Assembly (NCBI RefSeq): GCF_002395745.1
Contig: NZ_DGUN01000052.1
Location: forward strand, 1 to 44,235
Direction: 5' to 3'
DNA length: 44,235 bases
Source of the DNA: Fibrobacter sp. UBA4309
GTDB lineage: Bacteria > Fibrobacterota > Fibrobacteria > Fibrobacterales > Fibrobacteraceae
In this document: positions 15,892 through 23,763 of the stretch, in pieces
How the letters are laid out: each line of letters opens with the position of its first letter
Numbering within the stretch: the stretch's first letter is position 1
The notes under the pieces: generated by a model
What the model was told of the DNA's origin: nothing
Databases searched by the model: none
Seen by the model: only the letters and a program-made list of their open reading frames with translations
Program-made: the position numbers and the translations under genes

Positions 15892-17477
15892 TACTGGACC
15901 TCAAATATTTTCTCGTTCCTCGCGACAAAACCGCTCTTGTGGATGACCTCGATATCAAACTTATTCTGAGCGCCACGGATCAGTTCCAGCGGAACCTGGT
16001 AATCCAGAGATTGGATCTGTCGGAGGGTCTCCTGTAATATAATCTTTCCGTTTCGCTTCACGGTAACCTTGTACAAGAAAACCGGGTCATTTTCGGGGCT
16101 CTTTATCTTGAATTGCAGGGTACGGACAATCTTGTCCGGAACATCGCGCGGGGGAATCGGCACATTCAGGACTTCACGTTTCTTGCCGTAGACATCGATA
16201 TTGAAGCGTTTTACCGGATAGCAGCCGAGTTTCTTTTCGACAGAGGCCTCGTTGCCGGCCTGGTCCTTGATGAACACGCCATAGGTATGTTCACCGGCAG
16301 TAAGCTTCCTCTGCTTCAGTTCGTTCTTGGTCACGGCCTCTTCGAACTCAGGAGCGCCATCCACGGAGAACGTCAGGATACCGGCATCGTCCTGCATCTG
16401 TTCCACAGAGACGTTCATCTTGCAAGCGATGGAATCGTAAGAGAGGAACTTGACCATGGGGGCAATCTGGTTCACTTCCGGGCAAGACTTGCTCACGTTG
16501 AGTTCGAGCGTCTTGGAATCCGTCATTCCTGCCGACTTGAACGCGATAGTCGCAGCAGATTCGTTCCAGAGCTTGTTGCCGTCATTTACAGGAATCTTGA
16601 CCGAGAAGGAATGGCTCTTGCCATCCGCGACACGGACCAAATTCCCGGAAGAATACACATCGGCCACGGTCACCTCGAGGGTAGCCTTCGGATCGGTAGA
16701 CACATAGGTACCTTCAATGGTCAAGCCGTCCTTGCAAACATTTACCGGGGACGCGGTCCTCACTTCGAAATTGTTCTGGGCAAGCTCTTTCTGGAAAGCC
16801 GCATCGGCATCCTTGACGGCCTGCACCATCTTATTCACGTCGCCCTTTGTTTCTTTCAGGACCTTGGAAACACGGCGTGCGAATCCGGCCTTACCCGAAG
16901 ACGCCAACTTCATCGTGACAAGCGAATCCGTACCGAACATCGTCTCGCCGGCAACGACAGGCATCACCGGGCCATTGTCCTTCTGCTGGATATCGAATTT
17001 ACCCGTAGAAAGGCTTGCGAAGAAGGCGCCATCCTCGCCTCCAACGAAGCCACTAGTTCCACGGATAGAAGCGGTCGCCGTCCCGGTCTTGAACTGGAAC
17101 GTCGATTCCTTGATAAGCTTCTTCACGTCGAAATCGACAAAGCCCTTCTTGATGTTGAAGAACGTACGCGAGGCATCGTCCTTGCCCTTCGTCTCGAAAA
17201 GGCTGGACATCTCGACTTCGGCATTTTCACCGATACTGACAGTAGAACCGTCGGTAAACTGGATACCGAGAATCGCCTCGATACCCGTGCGGATAAAGTC
17301 CGACTGGTAAATCTTGGAACCGACCTTCAGGGAGTCCCACTGATCCTTGTTCACTTTCAGGCGGGCAACACTACCGACCTTCTGCCGGACCTTGCCCACA
17401 TCCGATGCCGCCAAGGCGAGACCGGGTACAACCAAAAACAGCGCTAGAATTCGTGCCAGTGTTTTCATAGGAGTCAT
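15891..17477 (-). CDS. FecR-domain periplasmic protein
   Basis: A 528-residue secreted protein with a signal peptide (ILALFLVVPGLALAAS). A FecR-type domain lies at about residues 30-170, with LKVGSKIYQSDFIRTG, IQFTDGSTVSIGENAEVEM, FNIKKGFVDFDVKK and TATASIRGTSGFVGG, the last being the usual conserved end of such domains. Downstream are two or three Ig-like beta segments with paired Cys residues (VNVCKDGLTIEGTYV, KSCPEVNQIAP, IACKMNVSVEQ). FecR domains bind to outer-membrane or peptidoglycan-associated partners and in some systems signal to sigma factors; no sigma factor is nearby, so a structural role with the coupled barrel protein is more likely. A second start at 17468 is possible. Two inverted repeats lie upstream (17515-17561). 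Confidence 0.85.
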   Translation of the reverse strand: MTPMKTLARILALFLVVPGLALAASDVGKVRQKVGSVARLKVNKDQWDSLKVGSKIYQSDFIRTGIEAILGIQFTDGSTVSIGENAEVEMSSLFETKGKDDASRTFFNIKKGFVDFDVKKLIKESTFQFKTGTATASIRGTSGFVGGEDGAFFASLSTGKFDIQQKDNGPVMPVVAGETMFGTDSLVTMKLASSGKAGFARRVSKVLKETKGDVNKMVQAVKDADAAFQKELAQNNFEVRTASPVNVCKDGLTIEGTYVSTDPKATLEVTVADVYSSGNLVRVADGKSHSFSVKIPVNDGNKLWNESAATIAFKSAGMTDSKTLELNVSKSCPEVNQIAPMVKFLSYDSIACKMNVSVEQMQDDAGILTFSVDGAPEFEEAVTKNELKQRKLTAGEHTYGVFIKDQAGNEASVEKKLGCYPVKRFNIDVYGKKREVLNVPIPPRDVPDKIVRTLQFKIKSPENDPVFLYKVTVKRNGKIILQETLRQIQSLDYQVPLELIRGAQNKFDIEVIHKSGFVARNEKIFEVQ

Positions 17478-17514
17478 GCATCCTTTTCGTTCGTATTCCT
17501 ATACATTAAAATAG

Positions 17515-17534
17515 TCCTTTTAGTCCAAAAAGGA
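17515..17534. promoter_or_regulatory. Inverted repeat upstream of the FecR gene
   Basis: TCCTTTT (17515-17521) and AAAAGGA (17528-17534) are perfect arms with a 6-nt spacer, 38 nt upstream of the FecR start. A candidate operator in the leader or promoter; no regulator is recognised. Confidence 0.5.
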
Positions 17535-17542
17535 ATACGTTC

Positions 17543-17561
17543 TACATCACAAAGTGATGTA
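17543..17561. promoter_or_regulatory. Inverted repeat TACATCAC-AAA-GTGATGTA
   Basis: Perfect 8-bp arms with a 3-nt spacer, 66 nt upstream of the FecR gene start. There is no U-tract on either strand, so it is unlikely to be a terminator. Its symmetry fits a dimeric repressor or activator site. The order TCAC..GTGA is the reverse of a CRP box. Confidence 0.5.
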
Positions 17562-17574
17562 AAACACGAGCAAA

Positions 17575-17614
17575 AACAACAAAAAATCCCGTTACGGAGC
17601 CGTAACAGGATTTT
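17575..17614 (-). terminator. Terminator of the first cadherin gene
   Basis: On the minus strand a stem of about 15 bp (17600-17614 with 17583-17597, one mismatch) with a 2-nt loop is followed by a T-rich tail. It starts 24 nt after the stop at 17638. It separates the cadherin transcript from the FecR unit. Confidence 0.87.
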
Positions 17615-17637
17615 CAGCCGTAAAAAGCTATTTGGGG

Positions 17638-20600
17638 TTACTTCTTGGAATCCGGACGCCTGTAACCGAAGGACTTGGTCAAGTCATCCGAGGTCTTGAT
17701 GACGGCACCCATCGTCTGGAGATTCGAGGAATCGTTCACAGGCGGGAGCGTGCAGTTCAGCGTAGACTTGATAGTCACCTCGGTCCTGAAGATGTAAGCG
17801 CCAGTAGCATAGGCCTTGCCGTTTTCGGTATGTACGTAACCGTCCTTATCCGGTTTCAGTTCGAAATACATCTTCAAGAGGCCGGCATCGTTCACGTAAT
17901 CCGGATCATTCATGTCCTGGGTGAACTTGTAGTAGTCCACAAAGGTTCCGAGAGTCGTGAACACCCAAATCTTCACTTCCATCTTGGAATCATAGAGGGT
18001 CGCCGCGCTCAAGTCGTTCCTGCTGTAGGTGCTCGCGAAATCGGCAGTGCAGTATTCCTGCACGTACTTCTCCACGGAGAGCTTTTCGCCACCGGCAGCA
18101 TCGAGACCGTCAAGAGAAATAGTACCATCCTTGCCGACAAGGTCGTCCAGAGTGGCAAGGCCGCTCACAGAACCGGTATTTCCATCCTGGGCGGGCTTGT
18201 AGACCGGGAGCTTCACGTCGAATCCGAGAGTCGGACCCAGGTGGCCCTTCTTAGACGGATAGGGGGTGTTGCCACTGCCCTTCTTTGTCTTGAAGCCGCC
18301 ACCGACCAGGGTTTCCTTTTCGTCACCCGTCGACGGGTTCGCAATGGACACGGCGAAGGTCTGCTTCTTTGCAGGCGTATTTTCCTCGGTATAGTATTCC
18401 GCGACCTTGTCCGCAGTCACGAGGGTCACCGGCTTTTCGACGGCGATTTCGATATCCTTCGCATTCTTCATGATAACATACACGGTATCGCCGGCGATGT
18501 TACCAGCCTTGTCGATGAAGTAGCGGATAATCGTGTTACCGCCCTTTTCGAGGCCCTGGATGTTCAGGGTATCCATCAGCGCGTAGTCCGCACTGTCACC
18601 CGTGACGCTCACGTACCACACGACCTCGGCCATGTTCGACGTCAGCACTTCGTCGGTAACGGGGCTCTTGATCCATACCATAGGCGGCTTGGTGTCGAGC
18701 ACGATATGCACGGACCTTTCGGCGGCATTGCCGAACTTGTTCACGTAGGAGTAGCTCACGTCGTAGGCGATATCGCCCGAGGCGTTCTTGATCACCTTGC
18801 CCTTTTCGTCCACGTCGTAAGAGAGATGGACAGAGTTCTTCTTCGAATCTATATAGTCGTAACCGATATTGTAGTATCCGCCATCCTTAGATTCGATGAG
18901 GCTACCCGTAGTGGCGTTGGCCTGGAAAGAAATCGTCACCGTCTTGCCGTCGATCACCTTCGTGTACGACACGGTCATTTCTTCTTCGCCGCTTTCGCCC
19001 TTGATGATATTGCCCTTCATGTCGGTGTAGTAGGTAACCGTCACCTCGTTGCCATTCACGATTTCGGTATAGCTCACGGCAATCTTCTCGCCGTTAACTT
19101 CCGAACGCTTGGCACCCTTGGCAGATTCGTTCAGCGGGAGAATTCCGTCGGCAATTTCCGACATGGTCGTGTAGTACTTGGACGGGATGCTCACCGTTCC
19201 GAGTTCGAGGTTGATCGTGAACGAGGAGTTGTTGTTCGCAGCGGAATCCTTCACAGTAACAGTCACTTCGTTCTTCAGCTTGTTCACGTAGAACGTGGTG
19301 CTGTCCTTCTCCTTCACCTGTTCCACAATCGTATAGATGCTGCCCTTGAATTCGGGATCATGCTCCTTCGAGAGCGTCACTTCGGGGACGGCGTTGCTGT
19401 AGTACACAATCAACGTAGCGGTACCCGGATTATCCGTAGTCGGGTCCTTGTACGTTCTCTTGATAACGTTCTTGCCCGGAGTCAGGGTTGTGTCGGCACA
19501 GAATTCCTTGGCGTTGTCCCTGCCCTTGATACCCTGCGACCAGCAGAAGTCCAGATCTTCCTTGTTCACGTACAGCGTATCCGGTTCGCTCCAGACAGAA
19601 TCCGGGTTTTCGGCACGGGTAATCTTGACTTCGGAGTACTCGATCACGTTGCCGATGCGGATAGTGATCTTGGCCGTGTCGGAGTAGTCGCCGTCGGTCA
19701 CGCGGACCGTGATGTAGTAGACGGAATCCTTTTCGTAGTCGAGGCTATCGAGCAGTTTGACCTTGCCATCCTCGAGCACGTCGAACGTGACGGGGTCTCC
19801 CACGAGCGAGAACTTCAAATTCCTGTTCTTCGGATCCGTATCCGGATCGTCGGCAACAAGCGGACCCTTCGTCGTTCCGATAGAATCGGATTCCAGGAAC
19901 GTGACAACCTGGTCCCTGATGGTCGGAGGTTCGTTCACGTCCTCGACCTTCACAATGATTTCCTTCCTATCCTTATGACCCTCGGAATCGGATACCTCGA
20001 CCGTAATCTTGAGAATCGGCGTAGACTCGTAGTCAAGCTTCGCACCATCCTTCACGGTGATCACGCCATCTTCGCTCACGTTGAAATCAGACGTGCCGAT
20101 CTGGGTATACGTAATCTTTTCGTTCGGGTTTTCGGGGTCGACAGACTCGATGGTATCGACAACAGTACCGCCCTTGGAATTTTCCTCGACACGTACCGTA
20201 TCCGTCAGGATTTCAGGAGGTTCGTTCACGTCACGCAAGATAATCGTGACGGTCGCCGTATCCCAAAGCGCGGTAGATTCGGTAGCATAACCGCCGTCGC
20301 TGCCCAGGACGTTCTTCACCTCGACAACCAGGGAGAACACGGTATCGCCGGTAGCGGCATACTTTTCGTAATCCAGCTTCGTCTTGGTAACGATGCTGCC
20401 GTCCTCGTTCACCTGGAACAGGAGGGTATCGCCGCTCAAGGCCTTATAGGAGCTCACCGAGAAGTTGTGGTTCAGCGTATCCGGGTCGGCAGAAACCAGA
20501 TGGCCATCCACTTCGCTTCCGGCGGGCTGGTTTTCGTCAATATGGAATTCCTGCTTTGCAATTTCGGGAGCTTCGTTCACGTCGATAACGCGGATAATCA

Positions 20601-23493
20601 CCGGCCTTTCTGCGGTCTGGACCTTAACCCCATCCGCAGTAAATCCGGAGCCCGCATCTACGCCGTCAGAAACCTTCACCGTAATTTCGTATTCATTAAC
20701 CCTTTCGTAGTCGAACACCATGGGATCCTTCACGACCACAACGCCCGTTTTCGGGTCAATCGTGAAGAGGCCGCTCGTATCCTTGACAATCTCGTAAATA
20801 AGCGTCTTGAGCGTATCGGAGCAAGTAGCCTTGACAGCACCGACAATCACGTTGGCCGGGTTGTTTTCTTCGACAGAGCCCTTCTTGTTCCTATCGAGGC
20901 TGATAAGGTTCTTCGTCGTATCAGGATCGCTGCCCGGATCGGTCGGATCGGGAGGCGGAATAACGATGTCGACATGGGTCGTGTCAAAATGCGGAGGATC
21001 GTTCACGTCGATAATGCGGATAGTAACCGTCATCGTATCGAACAAGGTCGGATCGTTGCGGTCTTCGGCACGAATCAGCAACGTGTAGACAGAATCCTTT
21101 TCGTAATCCAGGGAATCCCCGTGAAGCACCACGATATTCTTCCTGGAGTCCACCGTGAAGATATTGGTATCGCCATCGACGGCCTTCACGATGTTATCCC
21201 TGAACTTTTCCTCAGTCGTCTCCCTGTGCAGGGAGTCGATATCGCCAACGACAACCTTACCAATGATATCGCCATCGGCCAGGTCTTCTTCGGCATTGTA
21301 GGTCTTGTTGTTGACGGCATCCAAATCCGTATTGCCGACAATAATCGGGTTTTCGTTCACGTCGCGGACGCTGACGCGGAAGCTCTTGACCGTAACATGC
21401 TTTTCATCCTTGGCCATGATGTCCACGCCAAAGTACTGGTCTTCTTCGTAGTTGACTTGAACACCAGCTTTCAGCTTGACTACACCCGTATTCTCGTCAA
21501 TTTCGAAGATGTTGACATCTTCTACGCCATTGGCACGATACTGGCCGCCAAGGGCGTAAGTAACCTGTTCATCTTCCTTGTCTGTAGCCTTGACTTTGCC
21601 TGCCTTAGCTCCAGCGTCGTTTTCAGCCACCTTCAAGAGCGAATCGCAATCAATCGGGTTACCGTCCTCGTCTTCACACACGAATACAGGAGGATCGTTG
21701 CTCCTGTCCCTATCGCCGAGGCGAATATTCACCGAGATTTTTCCTTCGAAATACGTATTGTCATTGTACTTCACCACCGCACCGGCAAGGTTGATGATGT
21801 GCATCTTCAAGGCTTCGTCATTTTCTTCAATGCCGTCTTTCTTGACATTGATAATCGGCATAAACGCAGTATCCGTCGCAGCCAGGGAACCCTTCGGAAT
21901 TATGACATGTCCGGTATCGGCTCCGCATATCGGGAGCTTGCGCTGGGGATCTCTCGGATCCGGATTGTTAATGTTCAAGTCCGCATTTTCGGCGCAGAGG
22001 CCATTACCCCAAGGACAGGGATTGATGAACTCGTAGCAATAATCGAAGGTCACGTTCGTTTCCGGAATCTTGTCCAGTTTTACCGGGATAACTTCAAGGG
22101 TATCGCCTTCATAATAGATGTAATCCTTTGCAAAAATCGTCGGGTCAATTCCGGGCGGATCAATCGGCACATAGCGGAAATCACCCGTAACATCGTTCGT
22201 GAATACCAATTTCCCGGCAATCAACTGACCGGCCAATTTAAAGTGGCCACCAACTCTCATTTCCCCTGTAGTAAACCAGGAACCCACGAAACTTGCATCT
22301 TTCCAGTAATTCCAAAGAATATCCTTTTGCGTATAAAACAACAGGTTGCCGGCATAGTCCTTATTCGATACAGCAGTGAACTTGTCCCCATCAGTAAACT
22401 CCCAAGAAGTTCCATTTGCAGGTTGAGCCGGATTAAACGGATGACCATTGTTGTCAAGTTTTTGAGCAGGTTCTGCAACATCCCATTTCATCGTTGTTGC
22501 ATCAAACTTCAGTCCTTCCTTTACGTACGCAACAACTATCTTCATATCATTGGCAGAAGCATCAAAAGAGAAGCCGTTTCTCGAATAAATTCTAGTTAGC
22601 TTTCCACCAGGAGGCATCAAGACATACAGAACCTTTCCTGTACTACCACCAATTTTAAAATCTTCAATGTATTTATCAAAAGTCCTATATTTGTTCTTTT
22701 GCACAGAATCAGGCGGTACATGAATAAAAGCCACCTCATTCATGTAATTGCTTGTCAAATTTATCGCACCTTCCCAAACAGTAGAAGTCGACGTCGGCCA
22801 AATAGGAACGTCCATATCAGTTTCAACCTTCGGGGCAATGGATTCAGTGCAAGCATTATAGTCGCCTTTTTTCTTGTCCAAGGTATAATTGGCATTATAC
22901 ACTCCAGAAACCAAGGAATTCCAATGTTCTAGGTTTCCATTATATTGACCTAATATTGAATCTCCTACACACCAATTTCCCTCCATCACATTTCGAGAAC
23001 CAGACCCACCACTAACCACCAAATTGCCAGACACACGAACCGGTCCAGTCGTTATCCTATCATGTGTAGAGTTTGTGAAAGTAAAATCACCCCCAACAAT
23101 CGTAGGGCCACCAAAGTGATGGTTTACACAATTTTCGTTGTCGGAATTGCAATCCGCATAATTATTTGAAACATCAAGATTTTTCTGATTTGCAATGGTA
23201 AAATCACCTTTTGCAGTACCATTATAGCCGACATTGTCCGCTATGATAATCGCACCAAGCTTAACCTCAATACCGGAGGTTCCCCACAGCTTGTACTTCA
23301 TCAAGTTCTGCCAGTATGTTTCCTGAAGCACCGAATCATCGGGTGAATACGAGCCATCGGAAGCGCGCGTGCCGACGCCATTAAAATACAGCGGCCAGGA
23401 CTTCACTCGAAGTGTGTCTGCAGCCTGGACCTGCACCGCCAGTCCGAGCAGAAGTGCGGACAATCCTAGAATTTTGAATTTGTTCATACGCAT
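17638..23493 (-). CDS. Giant cadherin-repeat surface protein (about 1951 aa)
   Basis: The signal peptide is MRMNKFKILGLSALLLGLAV ending VQA. Residues about 25-460 form a Fibrobacter-type N-terminal module (LMKYKLWGTSG, GPTIVGGDFTF, GNLLFY, HFKLAGQLIAGK) that loosely resembles choice-of-anchor A domains. Residues about 600-1285 hold six cadherin-like repeats with Ca-binding signatures such as DVNDPPHF, DVNEAPEI and DVNEPPTI. An Ig-like part and several 33-37-residue beta repeats follow (VTVTYYTDMKGN, VTISFQANATTG, VHLSYDVDEKG). The end has an FlgD-Ig-like segment (IWVFTTLG...TGAYIFRTEV) and FGYRRPDSKK. It is a probable Ca-dependent adhesin. The start at 23493 is chosen because GGGAG lies upstream and the signal peptide begins there. 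It is a paralogue of the next gene. Confidence 0.88.
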   Translation of the reverse strand: MRMNKFKILGLSALLLGLAVQVQAADTLRVKSWPLYFNGVGTRASDGSYSPDDSVLQETYWQNLMKYKLWGTSGIEVKLGAIIIADNVGYNGTAKGDFTIANQKNLDVSNNYADCNSDNENCVNHHFGGPTIVGGDFTFTNSTHDRITTGPVRVSGNLVVSGGSGSRNVMEGNWCVGDSILGQYNGNLEHWNSLVSGVYNANYTLDKKKGDYNACTESIAPKVETDMDVPIWPTSTSTVWEGAINLTSNYMNEVAFIHVPPDSVQKNKYRTFDKYIEDFKIGGSTGKVLYVLMPPGGKLTRIYSRNGFSFDASANDMKIVVAYVKEGLKFDATTMKWDVAEPAQKLDNNGHPFNPAQPANGTSWEFTDGDKFTAVSNKDYAGNLLFYTQKDILWNYWKDASFVGSWFTTGEMRVGGHFKLAGQLIAGKLVFTNDVTGDFRYVPIDPPGIDPTIFAKDYIYYEGDTLEVIPVKLDKIPETNVTFDYCYEFINPCPWGNGLCAENADLNINNPDPRDPQRKLPICGADTGHVIIPKGSLAATDTAFMPIINVKKDGIEENDEALKMHIINLAGAVVKYNDNTYFEGKISVNIRLGDRDRSNDPPVFVCEDEDGNPIDCDSLLKVAENDAGAKAGKVKATDKEDEQVTYALGGQYRANGVEDVNIFEIDENTGVVKLKAGVQVNYEEDQYFGVDIMAKDEKHVTVKSFRVSVRDVNENPIIVGNTDLDAVNNKTYNAEEDLADGDIIGKVVVGDIDSLHRETTEEKFRDNIVKAVDGDTNIFTVDSRKNIVVLHGDSLDYEKDSVYTLLIRAEDRNDPTLFDTMTVTIRIIDVNDPPHFDTTHVDIVIPPPDPTDPGSDPDTTKNLISLDRNKKGSVEENNPANVIVGAVKATCSDTLKTLIYEIVKDTSGLFTIDPKTGVVVVKDPMVFDYERVNEYEITVKVSDGVDAGSGFTADGVKVQTAERPVIIRVIDVNEAPEIAKQEFHIDENQPAGSEVDGHLVSADPDTLNHNFSVSSYKALSGDTLLFQVNEDGSIVTKTKLDYEKYAATGDTVFSLVVEVKNVLGSDGGYATESTALWDTATVTIILRDVNEPPEILTDTVRVEENSKGGTVVDTIESVDPENPNEKITYTQIGTSDFNVSEDGVITVKDGAKLDYESTPILKITVEVSDSEGHKDRKEIIVKVEDVNEPPTIRDQVVTFLESDSIGTTKGPLVADDPDTDPKNRNLKFSLVGDPVTFDVLEDGKVKLLDSLDYEKDSVYYITVRVTDGDYSDTAKITIRIGNVIEYSEVKITRAENPDSVWSEPDTLYVNKEDLDFCWSQGIKGRDNAKEFCADTTLTPGKNVIKRTYKDPTTDNPGTATLIVYYSNAVPEVTLSKEHDPEFKGSIYTIVEQVKEKDSTTFYVNKLKNEVTVTVKDSAANNNSSFTINLELGTVSIPSKYYTTMSEIADGILPLNESAKGAKRSEVNGEKIAVSYTEIVNGNEVTVTYYTDMKGNIIKGESGEEEMTVSYTKVIDGKTVTISFQANATTGSLIESKDGGYYNIGYDYIDSKKNSVHLSYDVDEKGKVIKNASGDIAYDVSYSYVNKFGNAAERSVHIVLDTKPPMVWIKSPVTDEVLTSNMAEVVWYVSVTGDSADYALMDTLNIQGLEKGGNTIIRYFIDKAGNIAGDTVYVIMKNAKDIEIAVEKPVTLVTADKVAEYYTEENTPAKKQTFAVSIANPSTGDEKETLVGGGFKTKKGSGNTPYPSKKGHLGPTLGFDVKLPVYKPAQDGNTGSVSGLATLDDLVGKDGTISLDGLDAAGGEKLSVEKYVQEYCTADFASTYSRNDLSAATLYDSKMEVKIWVFTTLGTFVDYYKFTQDMNDPDYVNDAGLLKMYFELKPDKDGYVHTENGKAYATGAYIFRTEVTIKSTLNCTLPPVNDSSNLQTMGAVIKTSDDLTKSFGYRRPDSKK

Positions 23494-23537
23494 AATCACT
23501 ATTTCTCCCTCTAGTGAGCTATCCAAACAAACGTCCC

Positions 23538-23556
23538 ATATTCCAACTTGGAATAT
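23538..23556. promoter_or_regulatory. Perfect palindrome in the cadherin-gene leader
   Basis: ATATTCCAA-C-TTGGAATAT, 9-bp arms around one base, 45 nt upstream of the start codon at 23493 and about 37 nt downstream of the predicted -10 box. A good candidate operator, or an mRNA hairpin controlling expression of a costly giant protein. Confidence 0.55.
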
Positions 23557-23592
23557 TGTGATTCCTTAGGCTCCACACATTTCTTGGCCATA

Positions 23593-23621
23593 AATATAGG
23601 TAAAATGTTTCAAAAAAGCAA
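23593..23621 (-). promoter_or_regulatory. Promoter of the first cadherin gene
   Basis: Minus strand: -35 TTGCTT (23616-23621) and -10 TATATT (23593-23598) with a 17-nt spacer. This gives a leader of about 95 nt containing the palindrome at 23538-23556. Confidence 0.65.
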
Positions 23622-23704
23622 CATTAAGGCGCCTAAAGGTTTACAAATCGATACAAAAAGCGTGATTTATATCCTAAAAATTTGCATTTTTCCCGTTTCA
23701 ACGT

Positions 23705-23735
23705 AAAAAAACGGCCCAGATACCCTCCGAGCCGT
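23705..23735 (-). terminator. Terminator of the second cadherin gene
   Basis: On the minus strand ACGGC...GCCGT (23731-23735 with 23711-23715) is followed by a run of T residues (complement of 23705-23711), 28 nt after the stop at 23764. The stem is only 5-6 bp with a long loop. Confidence 0.65.
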
Positions 23736-23763
23736 ATTTTTTTCAAAACAAGAACTTTTTTTC

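Noticed and set aside
17543..17561. A CRP/FNR-type site
   Set aside because: The half-sites are in the opposite order (TCAC..GTGA) and the spacer is only 3 nt.
17638..17790. A standard type 9 secretion C-terminal domain on the cadherin protein
   Set aside because: The tail has an FlgD-like beta part but lacks the usual pattern and terminal K-rich beta strand that I associate with that domain.
17632..22599. A very long open frame (1655 codons) on the plus strand opposite the cadherin gene
   Set aside because: Its translation is rich in Arg, His, Val and Asp without domain logic, has no signal peptide or ribosome-binding site, and mirrors the codon bias of the real gene. The cadherin reading has signal peptide, Ca-binding motifs and a paralogue.
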